Source of the DNA: Scrofimicrobium sp. R131
GTDB lineage: Bacteria > Actinomycetota > Actinomycetes > Actinomycetales > Actinomycetaceae
DNA length: 64,000 nt
Assembly: GCF_040256745.1 (NCBI RefSeq)
Contig: NZ_CP138335.1
Coordinates: 1,302,001 to 1,366,000, forward strand
Reading direction: 5' to 3'
Below, piece after piece: positions 1 through 8,092 of the stretch (its first letter is position 1; each line of letters opens with the position of its first letter). Made by a program: the position numbers and the translations under genes. The notes below the pieces were generated by a model that had not been told where the DNA came from, did not search any database, and saw only the letters and a list, made by a program, of their open reading frames with translations.

Positions 1-1
1 G

Positions 2-652
2 GTGATTATTGCGGTGGCCTCTGAGCAAGATTCTGATCTGAGCGCCCTCGAAGAGGCGGAGATTCCGACCATCGTTGTGGACCGCCGCGTGCAGGGCTTT
101 TCAGGCGATTCCGTCGTCTTGGACAACATTCAGGCCGGCAAGCTGGCCGCAGAGCATCTGCTAAAACTTGGCCATACTCGCATTCTCGGTCTGTTCGGCC
201 CCTCTGCTGCGTCGACCACTTTCGACCGGTACATAGGCTTCAAGGCCGCATACGAGAACTCTCAAAACAGAAACTACGGCACTTCCTCGCTGCTGACCGA
301 TATTAGAGCTGATCAGGCTCAGGCTGTAACTGCACATGCCCTCCGAGGAGGGCTCAGGCCAACCGCAATCTATGCTGCCAACGGCGCCCTCAGCGCGGGC
401 GCATATCGAGCGGTTCAAGCTAGCGGTTTGCGGGTACCGGAAGACATCTCGATCCTAGGTACCGACGATACCCCGTGGGCCACCATGGTCCGACCCGCAC
501 TCTCAGTCATCACTCAGCCGGTCGCCGAGATGGGTAAAGTCGCCGCGGAAAGATTAGTGAAACGCAATCAGAACCCCGAGGTTGAGCCACTTCACCTGGT
601 TCTCTCCCCCGAACTGGTAATCAGGGAAACGACCGGACCCATCCATCAGTAG
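2..652 (+). CDS. LacI-family transcriptional regulator, 3' part (cut by window start)
   Basis: The visible 216 residues form the C-terminal effector-binding, periplasmic-binding-protein-like domain of a LacI/GalR regulator. Typical landmarks are the stretch LLKLGHTRILGLFGP, the cofactor-loop region ISILGTDDTPWA and the ending ELVIRETTGP. The DNA-binding helix-turn-helix lies upstream of the window, so the first codon here is not the real start. The gene is followed by a sugar ABC importer on the same strand, and a 12-bp palindrome typical of LacI operators sits between them. It is therefore probably the local regulator of that importer. The ligand cannot be read from the sequence. Confidence 0.85.
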   Translation: MIIAVASEQDSDLSALEEAEIPTIVVDRRVQGFSGDSVVLDNIQAGKLAAEHLLKLGHTRILGLFGPSAASTTFDRYIGFKAAYENSQNRNYGTSSLLTDIRADQAQAVTAHALRGGLRPTAIYAANGALSAGAYRAVQASGLRVPEDISILGTDDTPWATMVRPALSVITQPVAEMGKVAAERLVKRNQNPEVEPLHLVLSPELVIRETTGPIHQ

Positions 653-736
653 GTGCGCTGACAGCGTTACCGATTCGAGATATCAAGAAACGCCAGAAGC
701 CGTTGACAGGTGAGAGGAGGCAAACTAAGCTCCGAA

Positions 737-748
737 GTAATCGATTAC
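737..748. promoter_or_regulatory. Palindromic LacI-type operator candidate upstream of the sugar ABC importer
   Basis: The sequence GTAATCGATTAC is a perfect 12-bp palindrome with a central CG. This is the usual symmetry of operators for LacI/GalR proteins. It lies about 110 bases upstream of the binding-protein gene and directly downstream of a LacI-type regulator gene. Binding by that regulator is inferred. Confidence 0.5.
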
Positions 749-856
749 ATCCATCCACTCGATCGATCTTGACACCTTCCTTCACAGGTGAAGGAACCGA
801 AATCTAGATGCAGTCACTCCAATCAAAAGCACACGAAGCACGACTCAGGAGTAAAA

Positions 857-2182
857 ATGTTTAACAGGAAATGGCGCTGGGCAGCTGCAGGAGCTGCAGC
901 ACTGATGGCAGCAACGTCGCTGGCAGGTTGCGGCGGATCTGACGGAAAGCAGAGCGGTGAGACCACCACCGAGCTTGGGAGCGGTGAAGCCGGGCAGCTG
1001 ACATTTGTCTACATGGGGGACGCCGATCAGCAAAAAGCGTTCACCTCGCTCTTTGAAGTATTCAACAAGGATTATCCAGACATCAAACTCAAGGCCATGG
1101 GGATTCCCAGTGGCGACTGGGCTACCTTCTCCAACACCGTCGCCACCCGGTTGGCCGGCGGAGAGAAGATCGACATCATTCAGGTAGCAACTGAAGGACA
1201 GCGTCTGTTCGCATCCAAGGGGATCCTGACCGACCTCGATCCATTTATCGAGAAAGACAAGGACTACGTCGATGAGTACTGGGAAGACATCGACCCCAGG
1301 CTGAAAGAGTTCAACGAGAAGTATGCCTCCGGCCCCAACGGTGAGACGGTCTTCATTCCGGGTGGCTACAACACCATGGCGCTCTATCTAAACAAATCAA
1401 CCTTTGAGGCAGCCGGGGTGGAGATCCCGGAAAACGGCGACTGGACCTGGGATGAGTTCCTCGACGCTGCCCGCCAAATCAAAGAAAAGACCGGGGCCTT
1501 TATGATGCCGGCTTCCTCCTCGTACTTTGGCGCGATCATGCCCTGGCTGACTACCAACGGCACCTCCACCTTCAATGACGACTGGACCCAGCCCACCTTC
1601 AACAGTCCCGCAGCAGTCGAGGCCGCCAGCTTTGCCCGCCAGCTGGTGGAGGAAGAGCTGGTTCCAGCTCCCGGCGGCCAGTTTGATGTCAACTCGGCGT
1701 TCAAGCAGGGAAAGCTAGCCGCGATTGACGGTGGCCGGTGGGTGACGCTCGGGATCCGCGATATGGACGTCGTCGATGACACGGTGGTGGTCAATTGGCC
1801 CACCAAGGTCGGACACGGCTCCCCCGTCGGCTGGGATGCCTGGAACATCACCGAACGCTCCGAGAACAAGGATGCTGCCTGGACATTCATCAAGTTCCTC
1901 ATGTCCAAGGAGGCGGGCGAGTACTTTGCCAGTGTGGGTGGAACCATCGTTCCTGCGCGACTTTCGGTAGCTGAGTCTTCCTACTTCACCGACAACGCCC
2001 CGGCCGAGGTCACCCGCCTGGCTGATGCAATGAGCTGGGCCACCGCTATTCCATCGATCGACCGTGGTGCCGAAGCACAGAAGATCATGGAGGAATCCTG
2101 GCTCACAATCATTTCGGGCCAAGGCGACGCTCAGGCTGTCTTGGACAACGCCCAGGACCAACTGGCCGCACTCGTCGAGTGA
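857..2182 (+). CDS. Sugar ABC transporter substrate-binding lipoprotein
   Basis: A 441-residue extracytoplasmic solute-binding protein of the carbohydrate (family 1) type. The start at 857 is preferred over a GTG 23 codons upstream because it has an AGGA ribosome site just before it and gives a clean lipoprotein signal: a basic start, a hydrophobic stretch and the lipobox LAGC near residue 24. The mature protein has the features of this family, for example the region GHGSPVGWDAWNI in the C-terminal lobe. It should capture an oligosaccharide or sugar outside the membrane and pass it to the two permeases that follow. No ATPase gene is present here; such systems often share a general MsmK-type ATPase. 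Confidence 0.9.
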   Translation: MFNRKWRWAAAGAAALMAATSLAGCGGSDGKQSGETTTELGSGEAGQLTFVYMGDADQQKAFTSLFEVFNKDYPDIKLKAMGIPSGDWATFSNTVATRLAGGEKIDIIQVATEGQRLFASKGILTDLDPFIEKDKDYVDEYWEDIDPRLKEFNEKYASGPNGETVFIPGGYNTMALYLNKSTFEAAGVEIPENGDWTWDEFLDAARQIKEKTGAFMMPASSSYFGAIMPWLTTNGTSTFNDDWTQPTFNSPAAVEAASFARQLVEEELVPAPGGQFDVNSAFKQGKLAAIDGGRWVTLGIRDMDVVDDTVVVNWPTKVGHGSPVGWDAWNITERSENKDAAWTFIKFLMSKEAGEYFASVGGTIVPARLSVAESSYFTDNAPAEVTRLADAMSWATAIPSIDRGAEAQKIMEESWLTIISGQGDAQAVLDNAQDQLAALVE

Positions 2183-2193
2183 GGACTTTCGCC

Positions 2194-3096
2194 GTGACTG
2201 ATAAAAACGGTCAGGCACGCAGCCGCCGACGCGATTTCCGCGTCGGCTGGCTGTATGCCAGCCCGGCCATGCTCCTGTTTCTGGTCTTCATTGCCGGACC
2301 ATTTGTCTTTTCGTTCGTGTTGGCTTTCATGAAGTGGGACCTTCTGACCGATCCCAGCTGGGCCGGCTTCGCCAACTTTCGGGCACTCTTCTCTGATCCG
2401 CTCCTTCCAAAGGTGCTGGGAAATACGTTTGTGTTCGCACTTGCTTCGGTAGTGACGCACCTGGGGTTCGGGTTTCTCCTGGCCCTTGGTGTTAATCGCC
2501 TGATCCACCGGGCAGCCAACTACTTTGTCCGAGCCGCGATCTTCTTCCCGTTCCTGATTTCATGGGCAGCGGTATCACTTCTCTGGAAGTACGTCCTGGA
2601 CCCTACCTTCGGATACGTCGGCCAGTATGCTGCCATGCTTGGTTGGAAGATTCCGAACTTCTTTACCGAGCCATCCTGGGCCTTGCCGGCCATCATCTTT
2701 ATCGATCTTTGGCACACGCTCGGCTTCACCTTCATCATTCTCTTGGCAGGGCTGCAAACCGTCCCGCGAGAACTGGTTGAAGCAGCCAAGATTGACGGAG
2801 CTAGCACCCGCCAAATCTTCTGGAAGGTGACCGTTCCGCTCATGTCACCCACGCTGTTTTTCGCCACCATCATTACCTTCATCGGTGCATTTCAGGTTTT
2901 TGATCCAATCCAAATCATCACGCGAGGCGGGCCGCAAAACTCAACCAAGACCATCGTGATGTACCTCTACGAGCGTGGATTCCAAGCATTTGACATGGGG
3001 TACGCAGCCGCGGTGGCCATCCTCGTGTTTGTCATCGTCATGATCGTGACCCTGATTCAGTTTGCCGGCCGGAAGAAATGGGTGTTTGAAGGATGA
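2194..3096 (+). CDS. Sugar ABC transporter permease, MalF/LacF type
   Basis: An inner-membrane permease of about 300 residues with six predicted membrane segments. The signature EAA loop is visible as ELVEAAKIDGASTRQIF, the contact site for the ATPase subunit. A GTG at 2194 is favoured as the start because GAGG lies nine bases upstream; another GTG at 2179 overlaps the stop of the binding protein. It forms a heterodimer with the next gene product and moves the sugar delivered by the lipoprotein. The stop overlaps the next start as ATGA, showing translational coupling. Confidence 0.9.
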   Translation: MTDKNGQARSRRRDFRVGWLYASPAMLLFLVFIAGPFVFSFVLAFMKWDLLTDPSWAGFANFRALFSDPLLPKVLGNTFVFALASVVTHLGFGFLLALGVNRLIHRAANYFVRAAIFFPFLISWAAVSLLWKYVLDPTFGYVGQYAAMLGWKIPNFFTEPSWALPAIIFIDLWHTLGFTFIILLAGLQTVPRELVEAAKIDGASTRQIFWKVTVPLMSPTLFFATIITFIGAFQVFDPIQIITRGGPQNSTKTIVMYLYERGFQAFDMGYAAAVAILVFVIVMIVTLIQFAGRKKWVFEG

Positions 3097-3986
3097 GTCT
3101 ACAAAACCGCCTCAAGTTCGACAGCCCGCAGCCCGATCTGCTGGACCGCGCTGCCCAGCCCCGACGGAAGAAAAAGGGCGACGCCATCTTGGCCGTGGTC
3201 CTGGTGATCTTTGGGCTCTGGATGATCATGCCGATCATCTGGATGATCTCTACCAGCTTTACCGTCTCGACGGAGGCTTTCACCTCCCCGCCCAAGTGGC
3301 TGCCGATACCGTTCACGTTTGAGAACTTCGCCGACGTGTTCGACTACATGCCGTTCGGGCAGCAGTTCTTCAACTCGGTCGTCCTCGCGGTGATTCAAAC
3401 CGGTGGTTCGCTGTTGGTTTCGGTACTGGCCGCCTACGCATTTTCCCGAATTGCTTTCCCGGGCAGTGGGACAATCCTGGTTGGGATGCTGTCCGCCCTG
3501 ATGATTCCGGCACAGCTAGTTATCATTCCGGTCTTCATCATGATGAGAGGGCTGCACCTGGTCGACACGTTGGCAGCGCTCTGGCTGCCAGCCCTGATTA
3601 ATGTGTTCCAAATCTTCTTCTTGACTCAGTATTTCAAGACGATCCCCCGAGAACTTGACGAGGCCGCGAAGCTGGACGGAGCTGGACACGGGTGGATCTT
3701 GTTCCGCCTGCTCCTGCCGCTGTCGAAGCCAGCCCTGGCAGCCTTGGCTATTCTCAGCTTTGAAGCATCCTGGAACGGGTACTTCGGTCCATTGATCTTC
3801 CTTTACAGCCCGGAAAAGATGACCCTCCCTCTGGGTCTGGTTACTCTCCAGAATGGATTCGGCTCGGCCCCAGCCGCGGTTGTCTTTGCTGCCATCACGA
3901 TGGTGGTCATTCCGCTGCTGGTGGTTTTCCTCATCTTCCAAGAGCAGTTCGTGGAGAGCATTGCCTCCGCCGGCCTGAAGGGTTAG
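3093..3986 (+). CDS. Sugar ABC transporter permease, MalG/LacG type
   Basis: The second permease of the importer, 297 residues, with a cytoplasmic N-terminus of about 35 residues followed by membrane segments. Its EAA loop reads ELDEAAKLDGAGHGWILF. It starts at the ATG overlapping the stop of the first permease, with GAAGGA just upstream as ribosome site. The gene order of binding protein, MalF-type and MalG-type permease is standard for carbohydrate-uptake importers of this class. The substrate is not evident from sequence. Confidence 0.9.
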   Translation: MSLQNRLKFDSPQPDLLDRAAQPRRKKKGDAILAVVLVIFGLWMIMPIIWMISTSFTVSTEAFTSPPKWLPIPFTFENFADVFDYMPFGQQFFNSVVLAVIQTGGSLLVSVLAAYAFSRIAFPGSGTILVGMLSALMIPAQLVIIPVFIMMRGLHLVDTLAALWLPALINVFQIFFLTQYFKTIPRELDEAAKLDGAGHGWILFRLLLPLSKPALAALAILSFEASWNGYFGPLIFLYSPEKMTLPLGLVTLQNGFGSAPAAVVFAAITMVVIPLLVVFLIFQEQFVESIASAGLKG

Positions 3987-3991
3987 CTGAG

Positions 3992-4684
3992 ATGGGCACC
4001 TCGCTCCAACACGTGGACCCCATCCTCCAGCGGCTGCCGCGGGCAGCTTGGGCAACGCTTCCCGCAGGGTTAGGGGTGGGACTACTTCTGTCCCTCCTGC
4101 TTTACTTCCTGTTGCCTTGGATCGGGGTGGGTGCGGGCGCCCTGCTGGCCAATGCATGCCTCTTGGCTATCTGTCCTTTGGTGCACCGCCTTCAAGATGA
4201 AGTCACGATGGAGGCGAGCTCCGTCAGGTGGTGCCTATTAGCTCGCAAACTGCTCGTAGTGCTGATTCCTCCTACCTTGATGCTAACCGGCGGTGTCGTT
4301 TTCCTCGAGGGTGAGGCGCCGCTATGGGTCCAAGCAGCGGCCATCGGCGCCGTCCTGGCCGCATGCCTTTGGTACGCATTACAGTTGGTCACGATTCCCC
4401 TATTCTTCGCCCGCCCCGAAGCGAATTTGAGCGCAGTTCTTCGCACGTCTATCTTCGCGGTTGTCCGACGACCAATTCCCCTCCTGGGGGCGGTGGCAGG
4501 AATCTTGATGGCAGGCTCAGCAATCCTCAAGTGGCAGCCTCCACTCGCCGCCCTACTACCCCTCCTGGTCGCTACGCTCTCGGTGGCCGCGGCGTGGCCG
4601 ACGCTGGTGGCGAGCGGAGTGCGGCCCCTCAATCTGGTCCCCCTGCCCGCGGACCAAACCAAGATTGAGATTAATTCGGCCTAA
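3992..4684 (+). CDS. Small multi-pass membrane protein, possibly DUF624/YesL-like
   Basis: A 230-residue protein with about five or six hydrophobic segments, starting five bases after the MalG-type permease and so probably the last gene of the importer operon. Proteins of the YesL (DUF624) group are small membrane proteins often placed next to carbohydrate ABC importers, and the length and context fit. I cannot recognise a decisive motif, so the family assignment is tentative. Its role in transport or regulation is unknown. Confidence 0.6.
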   Translation: MGTSLQHVDPILQRLPRAAWATLPAGLGVGLLLSLLLYFLLPWIGVGAGALLANACLLAICPLVHRLQDEVTMEASSVRWCLLARKLLVVLIPPTLMLTGGVVFLEGEAPLWVQAAAIGAVLAACLWYALQLVTIPLFFARPEANLSAVLRTSIFAVVRRPIPLLGAVAGILMAGSAILKWQPPLAALLPLLVATLSVAAAWPTLVASGVRPLNLVPLPADQTKIEINSA

Positions 4685-4778
4685 CCCCCGGTCTCCTCCC
4701 GAAGATCCCCCCGGAATTTCCAGAGATAGATCACGTTTTACCGGCCACATCTGCCCGCCAAGGTCCCCGTGACCTTTG

Positions 4779-4797
4779 TCCACAGTGGTATTGTGGA
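4779..4797. promoter_or_regulatory. Inverted repeat in the moaB leader
   Basis: TCCACA and TGTGGA are separated by seven bases, 25 bases upstream of the moaB start and just before its ribosome site (GGAGGT). This could be an operator or a small hairpin controlling the moaB-moaE-moaA operon. The function is a guess, and the rest of the 137-base gap shows nothing clear. Confidence 0.25.
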
Positions 4798-4821
4798 AAA
4801 AGGCTTTTTGGAGGTGGCTAG

Positions 4822-5328
4822 ATGACCGACTTGGCAGCAACAGTAGTGGTGGTTTCCGACCGCTGCTACCGCGGCGCAGAGACGGACCGAACCGGACCCA
4901 AACTGGTTGACGGTTTGCGAGCTGCCGGTCTTACCTGTCCCGATCCGGTGGTCGTCCCGGACGATTTGGAACTGATTCGCGGAGCGGCCACCGCAGCCCT
5001 CGCTTCGGGCACCCGGTTGCTGATTGCCGCCGGAGGCACGGGCGTCTCCCCCCAGGACATCACGCCCGAGGCGGTAGTCCCCTTGGTGGTCACCCCGCTG
5101 CCGGGCCTGGCCCAACTGCTGATCCAGGTATCCTTGGAGCAGACTCCCTACGCAGCTCTTTCCCGCCTAGTGGTTGGGTTGACCGGGGAGCGAGCCCTGC
5201 TGGTGGCTCAACCGGGAAGCGTGAATGCAGCTGAAACCACCCTGCACCACCTCGTTCCCCTACTGCCGCACCTTTTCGAACAGTTGGACCGGACTGAAGC
5301 TCCCACGGGAGGATATGTTGAGCACTGA
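4822..5328 (+). CDS. moaB: MoaB/MogA-family molybdopterin adenylyltransferase
   Basis: A 168-residue cytoplasmic protein of the MoaB/MogA fold, which adenylylates molybdopterin before metal insertion. The family core is seen in the stretch LLIAAGGTGVSPQDITPEAV and in the region PGLAQLL. A GGAGG ribosome site lies at the right distance from the ATG. It opens a three-gene operon with moaE and moaA, whose starts both overlap the gene before. The cofactor made here is needed by the nitrate reductase encoded further along the window. Confidence 0.9.
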   Translation: MTDLAATVVVVSDRCYRGAETDRTGPKLVDGLRAAGLTCPDPVVVPDDLELIRGAATAALASGTRLLIAAGGTGVSPQDITPEAVVPLVVTPLPGLAQLLIQVSLEQTPYAALSRLVVGLTGERALLVAQPGSVNAAETTLHHLVPLLPHLFEQLDRTEAPTGGYVEH

Positions 5329-5770
5329 GCTAATGGTGGAGCTGAGCTCCGAACCTATCGACGTAGTTCGTCAACTGGCAGCGGCCAGCGGCAGCCAGCA
5401 CGGAGCCACCACCATGTTCCTCGGTTCCGTCCGCGACCATGATCCGCAGGTAGGACAGGAGCGGGTCGTTGCCATCGAGTACAGCGCCCACCCCGAGGCG
5501 TCAGCTACGCTGCAGCGGGAAGTGGCGCAGTTGGCGGAGGAGACGCTGGCGGAGGACTGGTCCGGCGTGGACGCCCGGGTAGTGGTGATCCACCGGATCG
5601 GACCGGTCCAGGTGGGTGAGCCCGCCATGCTGGTAATTGTCTCCACCGCTCATCGCCACCCCGGCTCGAAACTGGTGCCGGCGCTGGTGGAAAGAATCAA
5701 GGCCACCGCTCCAATTTGGAAGCGGCAAATTCTGGCAGACGGGAGCAGCCAATGGTCGAATCTGCCCTGA
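5315..5770 (+). CDS. moaE: Molybdopterin synthase catalytic subunit MoaE
   Basis: A subunit of about 151 residues of molybdopterin synthase, which converts cyclic pyranopterin monophosphate to molybdopterin using sulfur carried by MoaD. The family signature is clear: HGATTMFLGSVRDHD near the N-terminus, IEYSAHPEA, IHRIGPVQVGEPA, and the active-site region ERIKATAPIWKRQ at the end. The start at 5315 overlaps moaB by 14 bases and lies very close to GGGAGGA. An in-frame TTG at 5318 or ATG at 5333 is also possible. Confidence 0.92.
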   Translation: MLSTELMVELSSEPIDVVRQLAAASGSQHGATTMFLGSVRDHDPQVGQERVVAIEYSAHPEASATLQREVAQLAEETLAEDWSGVDARVVVIHRIGPVQVGEPAMLVIVSTAHRHPGSKLVPALVERIKATAPIWKRQILADGSSQWSNLP

Positions 5771-6786
5771 GATTGGCTCCAAGCCAACAGACTCATCCGC
5801 AACTGGTCGACACGTTCGGCCGGGTACACCGGTCCATGCGCCTGTCGGTGATCGACAAATGTCAGCTGCGTTGTACCTACTGTATGCCGGCTCAGGGCCT
5901 GCCCTGGTTGAGTAAATCCGAGCTTCTCACCCTCGATGAGATCTACCGGATTGCCAGCATCGCGCACTTTGCCGGCTTCACCGAGTTCCGGATCACCGGG
6001 GGCGAACCTCTCATTCGCACCGACGTTCCCGAACTGGTTCAGCGTCTCTCTGACCTGTCGAACCCCAGCGCGCCCATTGATCTGTCCCTGACGACTAACG
6101 CCGTCCTGCTGGATCGCTACGCTCAGGCATTGAAGGATGCCGGTCTGAACCGGGTCAACATCTCGTTGGACTCGCTTCGGCGCGATCGGTTCAAGGCACT
6201 CACCTTGCGCGACCAGCTGCCCCAGGTGCTGCGGGGACTCGAGGCGGCCAAGAATGCAGGACTCTCCCCCATCAAGTTGAACACCCTGCTGATTCCCGGG
6301 GTGAATGACGACGAGGTCCTGGACCTGGCCGACTTTGCCCTGACCAACGGCTATCAGCTGCGGTTTATCGAGCAGATGCCGCTCGGCGACAGCCCCTGGG
6401 ATGGTTCCACCATCATTACCCAGCAGCAGATCCTGGATCAGCTTTCCACCCGGTACTCGCTCACCGAGGTTCCGGGGCGTGGTAGCGCCCCCGCGGCACA
6501 GTGGTACGTGGACGGAGGGCCGGCCACCATCGGCGTCATTGCCTCCGTGACCAAACCGTTCTGCGGAGACTGCGACCGGCTGCGCCTGACCGCCGACGGC
6601 CAGTTGCGAACCTGTCTCTTCTCTGACAAAGAGACCGACCTGCGGACTCCGCTCCGGGAGGGAGCGACCGACGCGGAGTTGCTCGACCTAATGGGGATGG
6701 CCACTTGGGCCAAAGAGGCCGGGCACCTGATCGGCAAAGCCGGTTTCCAGGTGCCCGAGCGGAACATGAGCCGGATCGGCGGCTAG
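5752..6786 (+). CDS. moaA: GTP 3',8-cyclase MoaA (radical SAM)
   Basis: A 344-residue radical SAM enzyme that, with MoaC, makes cyclic pyranopterin monophosphate from GTP. The N-terminal cluster motif is CQLRCTYC (Cys37, Cys41, Cys44). The C-terminal cluster is FCGDCDRLRL followed by Cys in RTCLF. The chain ends in Gly-Gly, which is important for activity in this family. It starts at 5752 inside the end of moaE, with GGGAG upstream. Its stop codon shares the bases CTAG with the stop of moaD on the other strand. Confidence 0.95.
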   Translation: MVESALRLAPSQQTHPQLVDTFGRVHRSMRLSVIDKCQLRCTYCMPAQGLPWLSKSELLTLDEIYRIASIAHFAGFTEFRITGGEPLIRTDVPELVQRLSDLSNPSAPIDLSLTTNAVLLDRYAQALKDAGLNRVNISLDSLRRDRFKALTLRDQLPQVLRGLEAAKNAGLSPIKLNTLLIPGVNDDEVLDLADFALTNGYQLRFIEQMPLGDSPWDGSTIITQQQILDQLSTRYSLTEVPGRGSAPAAQWYVDGGPATIGVIASVTKPFCGDCDRLRLTADGQLRTCLFSDKETDLRTPLREGATDAELLDLMGMATWAKEAGHLIGKAGFQVPERNMSRIGG

Positions 6787-7031
6787 CCTCCGGCAAACGG
6801 GGGCAGGACCTCCAGCTCGATCGCGTCCCCACTCCAGGTGGCGTCACCGGAAACTACCTGCCCGCCCTGCAGGAAACTGCAGGCTGAGAGTGGCTGTGCA
6901 ATCCCGTCTCCGTGCCGCGCCACCACCTCATCCTTTAGCTGGGCCAGGCCGTCGGCCTGATAGCTCTCGCGTTCCGTTCCGGCCCGATCCACCATGCCGG
7001 CGTAGTAGCGCACATTTACCGTCGCCATCAT
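6783..7031 (-). CDS. moaD: MoaD/ThiS-family sulfur carrier, molybdopterin synthase small subunit
   Basis: An 82-residue ubiquitin-like protein ending in FAGG. The terminal Gly-Gly is adenylylated by the MoeB/MoeZ enzyme and loaded with sulfur, then used by MoaE. It is the last gene of the minus-strand operon moeZ-moeA-moaC-mobA-moaD and begins directly after the mobA stop codon. Two ATG codons stand in a row at the start, so the N-terminus may be one residue shorter. Confidence 0.88.
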   Translation of the reverse strand: MMATVNVRYYAGMVDRAGTERESYQADGLAQLKDEVVARHGDGIAQPLSACSFLQGGQVVSGDATWSGDAIELEVLPPFAGG

Positions 7032-7640
7032 CTAGTCCTTTCCGGCGGCCAGATACTCCGCCACGTCCTGCGGGCTGTCCAGGTCCTGCAACAGCCGGGC
7101 TGCCACCGGAACGGTGGACACCCGAGCCGGCGCCATAAACCGGCGCACAGACAGGTCCCGTCCGGGGATCTCCTGAGCCCGCCCCTCCAAAAACTCACGC
7201 CGATAGAACCCCAGCAACCACTGAGTGTACCCGTCCGGAGCCAGGGCGCAGAGGGCATCCTCCGTCAACTCGTCGATCCGGGCTAACAGGTGCTCGATCG
7301 CTCCGGGCGCCTCGGGCAAATCACAGGCCAGCACGGCCACCAGCGGGGCGCTTCCCCCTCGAAGCGCGTTTAGCCCGGCCACGATCCCGGCGACCGGTCC
7401 CCCGAAAGCCGGCTCCTCCTGCGTTTGGACCCAGCGCGGGTCCCAGTCCGGTCCCAATGCCTCGTCGAGCGGGGCGCGCGGGCCCACCAGGCAGATCCGC
7501 TCGGCTCCGGAAACCGCCTCGACCGCGGAGGCGACCAGCGGTTTCCCGCCAATCGGCAGGGAAACTTTGTTTCGTCCCACCATCCGCCGGGAGCGACCGC
7601 CCGCCAGGACGATGGCGTCGTACTTCAGGCTCTCACCCAT
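7032..7640 (-). CDS. mobA: Molybdenum cofactor guanylyltransferase MobA-like
   Basis: A nucleotidyltransferase of about 202 residues that attaches GMP to molybdopterin to form the bis-MGD cofactor used by nitrate reductase. The nucleotide-binding signature is VLAGGRSRRMVGRNKVSLPIGG at the N-terminus, with ACDLPEAP in the middle as the metal-binding region. The start at 7640 overlaps the end of moaC by 16 bases; a start 12 codons upstream is less likely because the extra residues are arginine-rich and outside the fold. The nearby NarG is a bis-MGD enzyme, which fits. Confidence 0.88.
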   Translation of the reverse strand: MGESLKYDAIVLAGGRSRRMVGRNKVSLPIGGKPLVASAVEAVSGAERICLVGPRAPLDEALGPDWDPRWVQTQEEPAFGGPVAGIVAGLNALRGGSAPLVAVLACDLPEAPGAIEHLLARIDELTEDALCALAPDGYTQWLLGFYRREFLEGRAQEIPGRDLSVRRFMAPARVSTVPVAARLLQDLDSPQDVAEYLAAGKD

Positions 7641-8092
7641 GTGCCCGACCGTCCGCCGCGCTTTTCTTCCAGCCAAATCCGCTCAATGTAGGCGCCGCGG
7701 TCGACTCCTTTAACCATGTCGATGGCGGTGAGCGCAGCGCAGGAGACCGCGGTCAGGGCTTCCATCTCAATCCCGGTCGCATCGGCCGTTTTGACCGTGG
7801 CCGCAATCTCGATGGTGTTTTCCGTCAGTTCCAGGTCGATCGTGACCGCGTGGACCGCAATCGGGTGCGCCAGCGGGATCAGCTCCGGGGTTCGCTTGGC
7901 CCCCTGGATCCCGGCCACCCGAATGACCGCCAGCACGTCGCCTTTTCGCGCGGCCTGTTCTTCGATCAGCTGGATCGTCTCGGGGGCGCAGCGAACTACC
8001 CCGCTCGCTCGCGCCTCGCGCTCACCGGGGGTCTTCCCGCTGATGTCAACCATGTGGACTTCGCCAGCCCGGTTCAGGTGCGTCAGGTTCAC
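7625..8092 (-). CDS. moaC: Cyclic pyranopterin monophosphate synthase MoaC
   Basis: A 155-residue enzyme that completes the first step of molybdenum cofactor synthesis with MoaA. Clear family motifs are MVDISGKTPGEREA, GIQGAKRTPELIPLAHP and the C-terminal TGIEMEALTAVSCAALTAIDMVKG, which holds the catalytic Asp and Lys. It starts with GTG at 8092, overlapping the moeA stop, so it is translationally coupled. Confidence 0.95.
   Translation of the reverse strand: MNLTHLNRAGEVHMVDISGKTPGEREARASGVVRCAPETIQLIEEQAARKGDVLAVIRVAGIQGAKRTPELIPLAHPIAVHAVTIDLELTENTIEIAATVKTADATGIEMEALTAVSCAALTAIDMVKGVDRGAYIERIWLEEKRGGRSGTWVRA

Noticed and set aside
788-856. Extended N-terminus of the first binding protein from a GTG at 788
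   Set aside because: The 23 extra residues are polar and would place the lipoprotein signal internally; the ATG at 857 has its own ribosome site.
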